Below are positions 1 through 5,817 of a stretch of DNA of 7,043 nucleotides, piece by piece; within the stretch, counting starts at the first letter, position 1; each line of letters begins with the position of its first letter. The notes under the pieces were generated by a model, which was not told the DNA's origin, did not search any database, and saw only the letters and a program-made list of their open reading frames with translations. The stretch spans positions 1 through 7,043 of the forward strand of contig PXEC01000101.1 of NCBI GenBank assembly GCA_003566255.1, written 5' to 3'. The position numbers were made by a program, and so were the translations under genes. The DNA is from Candidatus Peregrinibacteria bacterium. Its GTDB lineage: Bacteria > Patescibacteriota > Gracilibacteria > UBA1369 > LOWO2-01-FULL-3.

Positions 1-490
1 CCCACAAAGAAATATTCCTCAATGCGATTACCGGGTCCTTAAACAACGCACCAATAACAGCGACCTTAAGTAGATCATCATCCACATTTGATGTTTTCGA
101 ACGTTTTTTCAAAAGGACAAAAGCAATCAAGGGATTTTGCTCGGCAATATAATAAAAAGCCTGCCTCGCACATTTTTCTTCCCAATGGTTGAGATAAAAA
201 AACTTAACGGCTCCTGGGTCTTTGTCCACCGCATTTTTTATAGCAACTTCAAAAAGGCTATCCGAACCGGGCAAATCTTTATAAAGATGAAAATCACGCA
301 AGATACCTCCGGGATCACGTTTTAACCTTCGCAAAACCTCCCCATCTCCCCCACTTTCTTCAATCGCCTTTAAAGTCGCAGAAGAAACTTCACCTCTAAC
401 ATGTCCAACACCAGAAAAATCCAACACTCCATCATCACTTTCAGATTTAGCCTCTAAATCGGGCAATGGTTCCTGATCGGCAAACTTCAT
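1..490 (-). CDS. Partial hypothetical protein with DP/NP-containing helical-repeat-like pattern (N-terminal 163 residues)
   Basis: Reading the minus strand from the ATG at 490-488, 163 codons stay open to the window edge, so the C-terminus is missing. I do not recognise the family. The first 30 residues are acidic and probably disordered, with no signal peptide or membrane segment. From about residue 50 a motif recurs: hydrophobic/Ala residues, then Asp-Pro or Asn-Pro, then a hydrophobic helix-like run. The Pro-containing pairs fall at residues 59-60, 91-92, 119-120 and 152-153, a spacing of 28-33 residues (for example KDPGAVKFF, QNPLIAFVLL, KDPVIALRNI). That suggests an alpha-helical repeat protein, possibly for protein-protein contacts, but this is inference. 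The start is supported by a good promoter upstream. The leader has no Shine-Dalgarno. The gene is divergent from the aspartase gene across the palindromic element. Confidence 0.8.
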   Translation of the reverse strand, partial: MKFADQEPLPDLEAKSESDDGVLDFSGVGHVRGEVSSATLKAIEESGGDGEVLRRLKRDPGGILRDFHLYKDLPGSDSLFEVAIKNAVDKDPGAVKFFYLNHWEEKCARQAFYYIAEQNPLIAFVLLKKRSKTSNVDDDLLKVAVIGALFKDPVIALRNISLW

Positions 491-506
491 TTTTTATTTT
501 TATTTT

Positions 507-518
507 GTTTTCGAAAAC
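507..518. promoter_or_regulatory. 12-bp perfect palindrome in the leader, candidate operator
   Basis: GTTTTCGAAAAC is a perfect dyad placed just downstream of the predicted transcription start of the minus-strand gene. Repressors commonly bind dyads in this position. No regulator is identified in the window, and a 12-bp palindrome of mostly A/T could occur by chance. Confidence 0.3.
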
Positions 519-525
519 TACTTAA

Positions 526-554
526 ATAGTAAAATAAAAAGAGTGAATTGTCAA
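526..554 (-). promoter_or_regulatory. Sigma-70-type promoter for the partial gene at 1-490
   Basis: On the minus strand a perfect TTGACA (549-554) is followed after exactly 17 bp by TACTAT (526-531, four of six consensus bases). The predicted transcription start is near 519, giving a leader of about 29 nt before the ATG at 490. Confidence 0.6.
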
Positions 555-603
555 ACTATTGTAACCAATAAACAAGTGCATTTTCTGCATTATAATCCGG
601 AGC

Positions 604-757
604 GCGGGGAGGTGGTGAATTTCTGAAGAGCCATAATAGGAAGCAGAGCCGCTCACATGTGAACGGCGTCCCCTGCAACCCCGACACCATTTTAAAAAAA
701 TGGTGCGGGGTGAAAGGGGGCTGCGCTCCGACTCAAAGAAATTCACCACCTCCCCGC
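604..757. repeat. GC-rich structured element bounded by 21-bp perfect inverted repeats
   Basis: The arms at 604-624 and 737-757 are perfect 21-bp reverse complements. They enclose 112 bp with further structure. The hairpin at 679-710 pairs CCCCG with CGGGG and CACCATTTT with AAAATGGTG, with one bulged A (684) and an AAA loop. CCCC at 670-673 can extend it by pairing with GGGG at 716-719. TCACATGTGA (653-662) is a 10-bp palindrome. An alternative pairing joins 598-605 with 723-730. The element is visibly richer in G and C than its surroundings and carries no convincing gene. No transposase or obvious target-site duplication flanks it. It could be a MITE-like or REP-like repeat, or a structured RNA. 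It lies between two divergent genes, so it is not a simple shared terminator. Confidence 0.75.
679..710. repeat. Strong internal hairpin of the structured element
   Basis: Nine base pairs (685-693 with 697-705) continue after a single bulged A into five G/C pairs (679-683 with 706-710), closing an AAA loop. The run following it is G-rich rather than T-rich, so it does not look like an intrinsic terminator. Confidence 0.6.
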
Positions 758-807
758 ACTCCTTGCACTCCAATGCCGCAAATGCCCCTATCCCCTTCTC
801 GTTTTTA

Positions 808-816
808 TGATATTAT
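808..816 (+). promoter_or_regulatory. Extended -10 promoter for the aspartase/fumarase gene
   Basis: TGaTATTAT (TG at 808-809, hexamer 811-816) is an extended -10 element. No convincing -35 lies 16-18 bp upstream. The predicted transcription start is about 823-824, which coincides with the ATG at 824, so the transcript may be leaderless. The hexamer overlaps the alternative ATG at 815. Confidence 0.45.
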
Positions 817-823
817 GAAAAAA

Positions 824-2164
824 ATGAGCAACAAAAAAACAACAAGAACGGAAAAAGACTCTTTGGGCACCGTAAAAATCCCGAAAACCGCGTACTACGG
901 AACAACGACTCAAAGAGCTCTGAACAACTTTCAAATAAGCGGCCTTCACGCACCTCGGATTTTTCTTGAAAGTCTTGGCATCGTAAAACTTGCAGCCGCC
1001 GAAACAAACACCTCCCTGGGTCTGATTAAAAAAACTCACGGAAAAGCAGTCAAAAAAGCGTGCGAAGAATTCATACAAGAAAAGTTTGAAAAAGAATTTA
1101 TTTTGGACGTATTCCAAGCCGGAGCGGGCACAAGCTACAACATGAACGCCAACGAAATAATTGCAAACCGCGCGAACGAAATTTTAAAAGCTCCAAAAGG
1201 AAGCTACAAATTCATACACCCCAACAATCACGTAAACATGGGGCAATCCACAAATGATGTAATCCCCACAGCTACAAGAATCGCGATACTTTTTTCGATG
1301 CCGGAACTACTAAAAGCCATTCACGAGCTTGAAAAAACTTTCGCTCAAAAAGCAAAAAAATACGCGAAGACAACAAAAGTTGGAAGAACACATTTACAAG
1401 ACGCGGTCCCCGTAACCTTCGGCCTTATATTTGACGCGTACCGCGAAGCTCTAAAAAAATCACGGGAACTAATAGCTCAATCGTCACAAAAAATGCAAGT
1501 CCTCGGGATTGGAGGAACGGCTTTGGGAACAGGCATAAACGCACATCCGAAATACAGGAATTTAATGATAAAAAATCTAACAAAATCAACCGGAATAAAA
1601 TTCACATCGGCTAAAAATCTAACGGAAGCATTAAATAGCATGAACGATTTTATGATCCTTTCTTCATCGTTAAAATCGCTTGCCACAGACCTTCTGAACA
1701 TATCGGAAACCTTCAAAATAATGGCGACGGGACCAAAAGCCGGACTAAGAGAAATAATTTTGCCGCCGGTTCAACCCGGTTCTTCAATAATGCCCGGAAA
1801 AGTAAATCCATCAATAATAGAAGCGTTGGAAATGATATGCATACAAGTATCCGGAAACGATAAGTGCACAGAAATGTCCGCCCAAAAAAGTCAGTTTGAA
1901 TTAAACATTTTTTGCCCGCTGATAATGCACAACATTTTACAATCGATGAAAATTTTAACGAACGGAATAAACATGTTTAACGACCTTTGCCTAAAAAAAA
2001 TGGAAGTGAATGAAGAAGTTGTAAAAATGGAATTTGAAAAAAGTTTATGCACCGCAACGGAACTCGTCCCAAAAATAGGCTACGCTCAAACATCGGAAAT
2101 AGTAAAAAGCGCGTTAAAAAACAAAACCACCATCAAAGAGGAACTTAAAAAAAGAAAGCTCTAA
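824..2164 (+). CDS. aspA: Aspartase/fumarase family lyase, probably aspartate ammonia-lyase
   Basis: This cytosolic enzyme would release ammonia from L-aspartate to give fumarate. Class II fumarase (fumarate hydration) is the main alternative. The product has 446 residues, near the usual 460-475 of the family. Family blocks appear in order: GAGTSYNMNANE from residue 100, GQSTND at 140-145, GRTHLQDAVP from 187 and the signature GSSIMPGKVNP at 319-329, whose first Ser (320) matches the catalytic base. Thr189-His190 and Ser142-Thr143-Asn144 match substrate-contacting positions. The STN triplet and AGTSxNMN wording favour aspartase over fumarase, which usually has SSN. I chose ATG 824 because the -10 hexamer (811-816) overlaps ATG 815, which would add three residues. 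The frame is open back to 659, but that part crosses the palindromic element. No Shine-Dalgarno is present. The stop overlaps the convergent lipoprotein gene. Confidence 0.88.
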   Translation: MSNKKTTRTEKDSLGTVKIPKTAYYGTTTQRALNNFQISGLHAPRIFLESLGIVKLAAAETNTSLGLIKKTHGKAVKKACEEFIQEKFEKEFILDVFQAGAGTSYNMNANEIIANRANEILKAPKGSYKFIHPNNHVNMGQSTNDVIPTATRIAILFSMPELLKAIHELEKTFAQKAKKYAKTTKVGRTHLQDAVPVTFGLIFDAYREALKKSRELIAQSSQKMQVLGIGGTALGTGINAHPKYRNLMIKNLTKSTGIKFTSAKNLTEALNSMNDFMILSSSLKSLATDLLNISETFKIMATGPKAGLREIILPPVQPGSSIMPGKVNPSIIEALEMICIQVSGNDKCTEMSAQKSQFELNIFCPLIMHNILQSMKILTNGINMFNDLCLKKMEVNEEVVKMEFEKSLCTATELVPKIGYAQTSEIVKSALKNKTTIKEELKKRKL

Positions 2165-3000
2165 AAAACACGAAACGTCCTCGCTATAGATTCAAACTCC
2201 TCCAGATGATCTGAGAACCAAACACTCGGAACACGGAGATAGACTTCATAAACAGTGGCTCCGTTTTTACTCATCGTAAAAAAATGTCGGATAGCTTCCC
2301 CTTCTATTGCTTCATCAACGTAGTAACCTGACAAATTATCGAATTCAACATATTCAACACTATAACCCAGATACTCCGCGGAAACATAATCCCCAATCAT
2401 CCTGTGTTCACTTTCATTCTTAAAAGATTTTACGCCGATTCCAATATGATAATCGCCCACATCTCTGGTCAAAAACACGCCATGTTCAAAATATTCGACA
2501 TTAAAAGCCTCCGGCAGATCTATATCAAAGCCATATTCGCCGCGCATGTGGGAAACTTTGTCGGTCAAAGAATCAAAAATATTATCCACATGTAATTTAC
2601 ATCCGGAAATATCATTCGCGTCACGGAAAGCCCAAATCCCAAAATTTTTCTCCACCATGGATTTTCCATACAAAATCACTGCATCATCAAGTTTCCAAGT
2701 TTCAACACCTCCTCCTCTGATACTTCCTATGTTCACATACACTTCTTCCAAATCCTCCCTCCCCTTAATAAGAGATTTCAGTTTTTCAAAATTCCCAAAA
2801 TTCACCACCTCACAATCATCATCAAAAAACTCTATCCGCTCCCCTACAATTACAGCTCTCTCGGGATACAAAAAATAATACTCATCGCCGTTTATAACAA
2901 ACTCATGAGTAGCCAGATCCTCCTCATATTCAGGGATTATCTCCCCGCCGCAAGCCGAAAAAACAAAAGCAACAACAAACAAAAAATAAATTTTCTTCAT
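2161..3000 (-). CDS. Predicted lipoprotein of unknown function
   Basis: The 279-residue product starts with a lipoprotein signal: MKK, a hydrophobic stretch (residues 4-14) and lipobox FSAC with Cys17 followed by Gly-Gly. Phe at -3 is atypical but tolerable. The mature protein should be lipid-anchored on the outer face of the cytoplasmic membrane. The rest is acidic and rich in Val, Phe, Tyr and Asp, like a beta-rich extracytoplasmic domain. The last 120 residues, from GFDIDLPEAF (157 onward) to FESIARTFRVF at the end, resemble the PsbP-like/DUF1795 pattern of a beta sandwich ending in a helix with a conserved TF. This resemblance is weak and by eye. The frame is open to an upstream ATG at 3039, but the signal-peptide start and an extended -10 near 3030 both favour the ATG at 3000-2998. 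No Shine-Dalgarno is seen. Confidence 0.82.
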   Translation of the reverse strand: MKKIYFLFVVAFVFSACGGEIIPEYEEDLATHEFVINGDEYYFLYPERAVIVGERIEFFDDDCEVVNFGNFEKLKSLIKGREDLEEVYVNIGSIRGGGVETWKLDDAVILYGKSMVEKNFGIWAFRDANDISGCKLHVDNIFDSLTDKVSHMRGEYGFDIDLPEAFNVEYFEHGVFLTRDVGDYHIGIGVKSFKNESEHRMIGDYVSAEYLGYSVEYVEFDNLSGYYVDEAIEGEAIRHFFTMSKNGATVYEVYLRVPSVWFSDHLEEFESIARTFRVF

Positions 3001-3026
3001 GACCGGAAGATAGCAAAATTTTTTGA

Positions 3027-3057
3027 AATATACCAGCACTTCACGTCAAAATATCAA
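3027..3057 (-). promoter_or_regulatory. Extended -10 promoter for the lipoprotein gene
   Basis: On the minus strand TGgTATATT has its hexamer at 3027-3032. TTGATA (3052-3057) lies 19 bp upstream as a possible -35. The predicted start of transcription is near 3020, downstream of the alternative ATG at 3039, which supports translation from 3000. Its -35 is two bases from the -35 of the divergent promoter at 3060. Confidence 0.5.
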
Positions 3058-3059
3058 CA

Positions 3060-3088
3060 TTGACATCCCGCCGTCTCACGCATAAACT
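3060..3088 (+). promoter_or_regulatory. Sigma-70-type promoter for the small basic ORF
   Basis: TTGACA (3060-3065) matches consensus perfectly and is followed after exactly 17 bp by TAAACT (3083-3088, four of six). The predicted start is near 3095. The first ATG downstream is the one at 3118. Confidence 0.6.
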
Positions 3089-3117
3089 GCTGTCGATATA
3101 TAAATAAAACAGAGAAA

Positions 3118-3258
3118 ATGACAAACAGAAGCTCAAGCAAACAGCACGGACTTGTCGGGAACATACGCCCAAAAAGCAAACTTAGAAAAAGAAAGAACAA
3201 AGAGAAAGCCAGACAAAGAAGAGAAGAAAGACAGGCACAAAAAGCTACACAGACTTAA
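3118..3258 (+). CDS. Small, highly basic hypothetical protein (46 aa)
   Basis: ATG 3118 to TAA 3258 encodes 46 residues. Sixteen are Lys or Arg against only three acidic residues, concentrated in the C-terminal half (for example KLRKRKNKEKARQRREER). The N-terminus is Ser/Asn/Gly/Pro-containing. I recognise no family. The composition suits an RNA- or ribosome-binding peptide, but that is inference. Three things argue that it is real: a TTGACA promoter with 17-bp spacing upstream, the first ATG after the predicted start, and a good intrinsic terminator 31 nt past the stop. The last 14 nt overlap the 3' end of the convergent folC gene, so its transcript is antisense to folC. The leader is A-rich with only a weak purine run (AGAGA). 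Confidence 0.6.
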   Translation: MTNRSSSKQHGLVGNIRPKSKLRKRKNKEKARQRREERQAQKATQT

Positions 3259-4462
3259 GAGTTTTAAGAATTTCCCCTACAAGAAAATGGGATCCGGTCA
3301 CAACAAGGACCTGATCCTTTTTTATTTCTCCCAAAATCTCAACAAAAGCTTTTTTGCAATCCGCCTTAAAAGAAATTTTTTCGAAAAAAGGGAGTTTTAC
3401 AGTCTCAAATTCTGTTCGGCCCATTGATCGCTCCAAACGAGGCAAAGTAGTAAAAATAACGGATTCCGTAACGCCGGATAAAACCTTGAAAATCTCTTCA
3501 ATCCGCTTTCCCTTCAAAACCGAAATCAAAAAAACAAATTCTTTTTTTGGAAAATGGGACTTCAGCGCCTCAACCAGCGCCGTCATACTCGCTGGAGTAT
3601 GGGCCATATCAAAAACAACAGTCTTATTATCAACCTCACGCACATCAAATCTTCCGATCAACCTGAAATCTTTAACAATCTCATCAAAAACTCCCGAGTC
3701 CAGACTTCCGGTCAACATCTTGATAGCCTCAAGCGCGGTTGCTTTATTCTTACTCACGGCATCAACCTTTTCCACATCCGGCTCAACAAAATACACATCG
3801 CTCCTCCACTTCAATTTACTCTCGATTATTCTTAGAGCCTCCTCGCTTTGCGGTCCCACGACCAACGGAACGCCTTCCTTCATTATCCCCAATTTTTCAT
3901 AAATGATTTTCTCAAGATCTTCTCCGAAAATATCAGTGTGCTCCATCTCCACGCCCGTCAGGACAGTAACCTTCGGAGAAATCACGTTCGTCGCGTCAAG
4001 TCTGCCTCCCAGACCCGTTTCAATGATCGCGTATTTTACATTTTCATCAGAAAAATATTTCAGCGCCAAGACGGTCAGAATTTCAAAGTAAGTAAGGCCA
4101 AAATCTCCCTTCCTCTCGATAAATCGCTTCAAATCTTCGACATACAAAGAGAACAATCGTTTAGAGATTTTCTCCCCGTTGATTTGAAATCGTTCACGGA
4201 TATCCAAAATATGCGGAGACGTATAAAGCCCCGTTTTTTCTCTTTTTGCCCACAAATCCTCCGCCATCATCGTGCAAACGGACCCCTTTCCTTTGGATCC
4301 CGCCACATGGACAAAATCGATTTTTGAATAGTCCACCCCGAAAATCTCCAAAAAATTTCGGACTTTTTGCAGATCAAAATCCCTCTCTCCATATTCAAAA
4401 TTTACAAGCCTTTCATAAGAAACAAACCGATCCAAATATTCAAGCGCGCTTTCAAAATCCAT
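3245..4462 (-). CDS. folC: Bifunctional folylpolyglutamate synthase / dihydrofolate synthase
   Basis: This cytosolic Mur-ligase-type enzyme adds glutamate to dihydropteroate and/or to folates, using ATP. The 405-residue product is close to the family length of about 420. Seen in order: an ATP-binding P-loop HVAGSKGKGS (52-61, where most relatives have GTNGKGS), GLYTSPH (78-84), IRERF (88-92), ETGLGGRLDATN (148-159), EHTDIFG (174-180), EKLGIMK (189-195), GRFDV (270-274), DMAHTP (285-290, where FolC usually reads DGAHNP) and a terminal GSHFLVGE (390-397) matching the family GSLYLVGE. The unusual DMAHTP resembles MurE (DYAHTP), but the other blocks fit FolC. The start is the only reasonable ATG, 39 bp from the divergent ftsQ start. 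No Shine-Dalgarno is present. The 3' end overlaps the small basic ORF by 14 nt. Confidence 0.93.
   Translation of the reverse strand: MDFESALEYLDRFVSYERLVNFEYGERDFDLQKVRNFLEIFGVDYSKIDFVHVAGSKGKGSVCTMMAEDLWAKREKTGLYTSPHILDIRERFQINGEKISKRLFSLYVEDLKRFIERKGDFGLTYFEILTVLALKYFSDENVKYAIIETGLGGRLDATNVISPKVTVLTGVEMEHTDIFGEDLEKIIYEKLGIMKEGVPLVVGPQSEEALRIIESKLKWRSDVYFVEPDVEKVDAVSKNKATALEAIKMLTGSLDSGVFDEIVKDFRLIGRFDVREVDNKTVVFDMAHTPASMTALVEALKSHFPKKEFVFLISVLKGKRIEEIFKVLSGVTESVIFTTLPRLERSMGRTEFETVKLPFFEKISFKADCKKAFVEILGEIKKDQVLVVTGSHFLVGEILKTLKSV
3290..3323 (+). terminator. Intrinsic terminator for the small basic ORF, inside folC on the opposite strand
   Basis: GGATC-C-GGTC (3290-3299) pairs with GACC-T-GATCC (3308-3317): nine pairs with one C/T mismatch and an 8-nt loop, followed by six T (3318-3323). 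On the minus strand the same bases encode part of the FolC C-terminus, where the T tract reads as two Lys codons. A chance hairpin in coding sequence is the alternative. Confidence 0.6.
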
Positions 4463-4468
4463 ATAATC

Positions 4469-4477
4469 TGATATAAG
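4469..4477 (+). promoter_or_regulatory. Candidate extended -10 promoter for ftsQ
   Basis: TGaTATAAG (hexamer 4472-4477) is an extended -10 placing transcription start near 4484, 18 nt before the ATG. A perfect TATAAT at 4462-4467 with a poor -35 (TTCAAG, 4439-4444, 17-bp spacing) is an alternative. Either would overlap the folC start region. Confidence 0.4.
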
Positions 4478-4481
4478 TATA
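4476..4481 (-). promoter_or_regulatory. Candidate -10 element for folC
   Basis: TATACT on the minus strand (4476-4481) lies 13 bp upstream of the folC ATG. No matching -35 is seen at the usual distance. If used, the leader would be only a few nucleotides long. Confidence 0.25.
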
Positions 4482-4501
4482 CGAGACGATGTTAATTAAT
4501 A

Positions 4502-5374
4502 ATGTTTAGAAAAAAAAGAGAAATCCCAAAATACAGGTTCAAGTACGGCAAAACTCCTATAAAAAAGGGGAAGACTTATCAAACCCGCGGATTTCAAAGA
4601 ATAAAAAAGAAACCGACAAGGATCTTTAGAAGAATCGGAAAATCCCTGAGTCTAGCGTTCTTCCTGGCGATATTTATATTACTTTTCTACTGGCTCTTTT
4701 TCTCGGGTTTCTTCAAAATTTCAGAGATCGAAATTGTAAACGAAACATTTGAGAACGAAATCCTAACGGAACGAATCCACGAAAATCTCGAAAACCTGAT
4801 GGACAAAAACATATTTTTTGTAAAAACCGAAAAAGTCGAAAATCAAATACTGGATTCCTTCCCCGAGCTCGAAGAAATAAAAGCCAAAACAAAATATCCA
4901 TCCACATTAACAATAACCTTCCAGCAATACGATCTTGTCGCGAATGTAATAAATCAAAGTTCCGTAATCAAAAAAAGTTACATAATAAATTCCATCGGCT
5001 ACATAGTCAGAGAAGATTTTGAAAATCCTTCTCTCCCATACATAGTAATAAAATCGGACGAACCGATAAACACAGAAACACAAGCAATAGAAGCAAAAAG
5101 ACTGAATTACATATTGGAATCGATAGAATACTTTCAAGACAAATTCGGAATGAGAGTAATAGAAGTTGAATACAAGCCGATCCCGCGTGAAGTCCACATC
5201 CTCACTGAAAGAGATTTTAAAATATGGCTGGACATACAACACTCATACGAAAGCCAACTCAGAAAACTAAAAAAAGCGGTGATAAAATTAGATATCCACA
5301 GAGAAAATTTGGAATATATAGACCTTAGGATTGCGGGAGGTAGCGGGGATAGGATAATATACAAACGAAGATAA
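4502..5374 (+). CDS. ftsQ: Cell division protein FtsQ/DivIB
   Basis: FtsQ/DivIB is a single-pass membrane protein of the divisome that links early and late division proteins and partners FtsB and FtsL. The 290-residue product fits the family. It has a very basic cytoplasmic tail (1-47), one membrane segment (about 48-69), then an outside POTRA domain (about 71-142) with the typical pattern FKISEIEIVN, a short helix, NIFFV (103-107), FPELEEIKAK (120-129) and YPSTLTITF (132-140). A C-terminal beta domain follows, with the family-like stretches REVHILTERDFKIWLD (229-244) and EYIDLRIAGG (271-280). The gene is divergent from folC, with 39 bp between starts, and is followed after 12 bp by sbp. The leader is AT-rich without Shine-Dalgarno. 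Ile is unusually frequent (about 39 residues against about 12 Val). Confidence 0.9.
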   Translation: MFRKKREIPKYRFKYGKTPIKKGKTYQTRGFQRIKKKPTRIFRRIGKSLSLAFFLAIFILLFYWLFFSGFFKISEIEIVNETFENEILTERIHENLENLMDKNIFFVKTEKVENQILDSFPELEEIKAKTKYPSTLTITFQQYDLVANVINQSSVIKKSYIINSIGYIVREDFENPSLPYIVIKSDEPINTETQAIEAKRLNYILESIEYFQDKFGMRVIEVEYKPIPREVHILTERDFKIWLDIQHSYESQLRKLKKAVIKLDIHRENLEYIDLRIAGGSGDRIIYKRR

Positions 5375-5386
5375 CAAACTTATAAA

Positions 5387-5728
5387 ATGGTCTGGATATT
5401 ACTTGGCGCGTTGATCGGAATAATAATGGGACTAACAATAGATATTCCCATACCTGTTCCTTACATAAAATACACCGCGGTAATAATAATAGTCATACTG
5501 GACTCCTTGTTCGGAGCCGCGAAAGCGGAAGTGAGCAAAGAAGACTACAGTCCCTCAGTCTTCACCACCGGATTGATCTTCAACATAGCACTGGCTCTAG
5601 GAATAACTTTACTGGGAGAAAGACTTGGATTGGATCTGTATTTGGCAGTGACCGTTGTCTTCACTCTCAGAATATTCGCAAACCTCAGCGTGCTAAGACA
5701 AGCATTTCTTAAAAGAATAAGAAGGTAG
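5387..5728 (+). CDS. sbp: Small basic protein Sbp (DUF1290 family membrane protein)
   Basis: The 113-residue product is an integral membrane protein with about three to four hydrophobic segments and a basic C-terminus (LKRIRR). It lines up by eye along its whole length with Bacillus subtilis Sbp. Shared features include the G-rich N-terminal helix, P-x-x-Y-x-x-Y, LD-x-L-x-G near 38-43, F-x-x-G-x-x-FN near 59-66, LG-x-x-LG-x-DLYLA (75-86) and R-x-F-x-N (94-98). Its biochemical role is not established. In Firmicutes the gene sits between divIB and ftsA, and the same linkage to ftsQ is seen here, which supports both calls and suggests a role in division or envelope. It starts 12 nt after the ftsQ stop, so the two are probably co-transcribed. 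No Shine-Dalgarno is present. Confidence 0.88.
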   Translation: MVWILLGALIGIIMGLTIDIPIPVPYIKYTAVIIIVILDSLFGAAKAEVSKEDYSPSVFTTGLIFNIALALGITLLGERLGLDLYLAVTVVFTLRIFANLSVLRQAFLKRIRR

Positions 5729-5733
5729 AAACG

Positions 5734-5758
5734 CAAAACTGTCAACTCGGCTGTTTTG
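5734..5758 (+). other. Weak hairpin between sbp and the next gene
   Basis: CAAAAC (5734-5739) pairs with GTTTTG (5753-5758), and after a T/T mismatch GTC pairs with GGC around an AACTC loop. There is no following T tract, so termination after sbp is only possible, not supported. The right arm overlaps the -35 of the next promoter. Confidence 0.25.
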
Positions 5759-5785
5759 TGCAAATCCCATTATTTGTGTTATAAT
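5756..5785 (+). promoter_or_regulatory. Extended -10 promoter upstream of the 5818 gene
   Basis: TGtTATAAT (hexamer 5780-5785) is a perfect extended -10. TTGTGC (5756-5761) is a partial -35 with 18-bp spacing. The predicted start is near 5792, giving an A-rich leader of about 26 nt. This makes the last two genes transcribable independently of ftsQ-sbp. Confidence 0.6.
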
Positions 5786-5817
5786 GCGGGAAGAAAATAA
5801 ATTAAAAGAAAAATAAA

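Noticed and set aside
589..596. ATTATAAT giving TATAAT on both strands
   Set aside because: No suitable -35 on the plus strand. The minus-strand gene has a better-placed TTGACA promoter downstream of it.
653..662. TCACATGTGA as a CRP/FNR-type operator
   Set aside because: The half-sites are in the reverse order and too close for a CRP site, and the palindrome sits inside the structured element far from both predicted start sites.
522..773. Minus-strand 83-codon ORF with Cys pairs (CKEC, CRGC) suggesting a zinc ribbon
   Set aside because: It is made by reading through the inverted-repeat element and continues into the promoter of the 1-490 gene. The Cys pattern comes from repeated GC-rich words.
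659..823. N-terminal extension of the lyase frame by 55 codons
   Set aside because: The extension crosses the structured element and the promoter, has no family similarity and would give an abnormal Pro/Cys-rich leader.
788..1117. Minus-strand ORFs antisense to the lyase gene
   Set aside because: Phe/Cys/Ser-rich shadows of a well-supported gene, without start signals or recognisable domains. The same applies to the plus-strand frames antisense to folC and the lipoprotein.
3152..3427. Plus-strand 91-codon Lys-rich ORF from a TTG start
   Set aside because: It is out of frame with the better-supported small ORF, runs mostly antisense through folC and passes the terminator.
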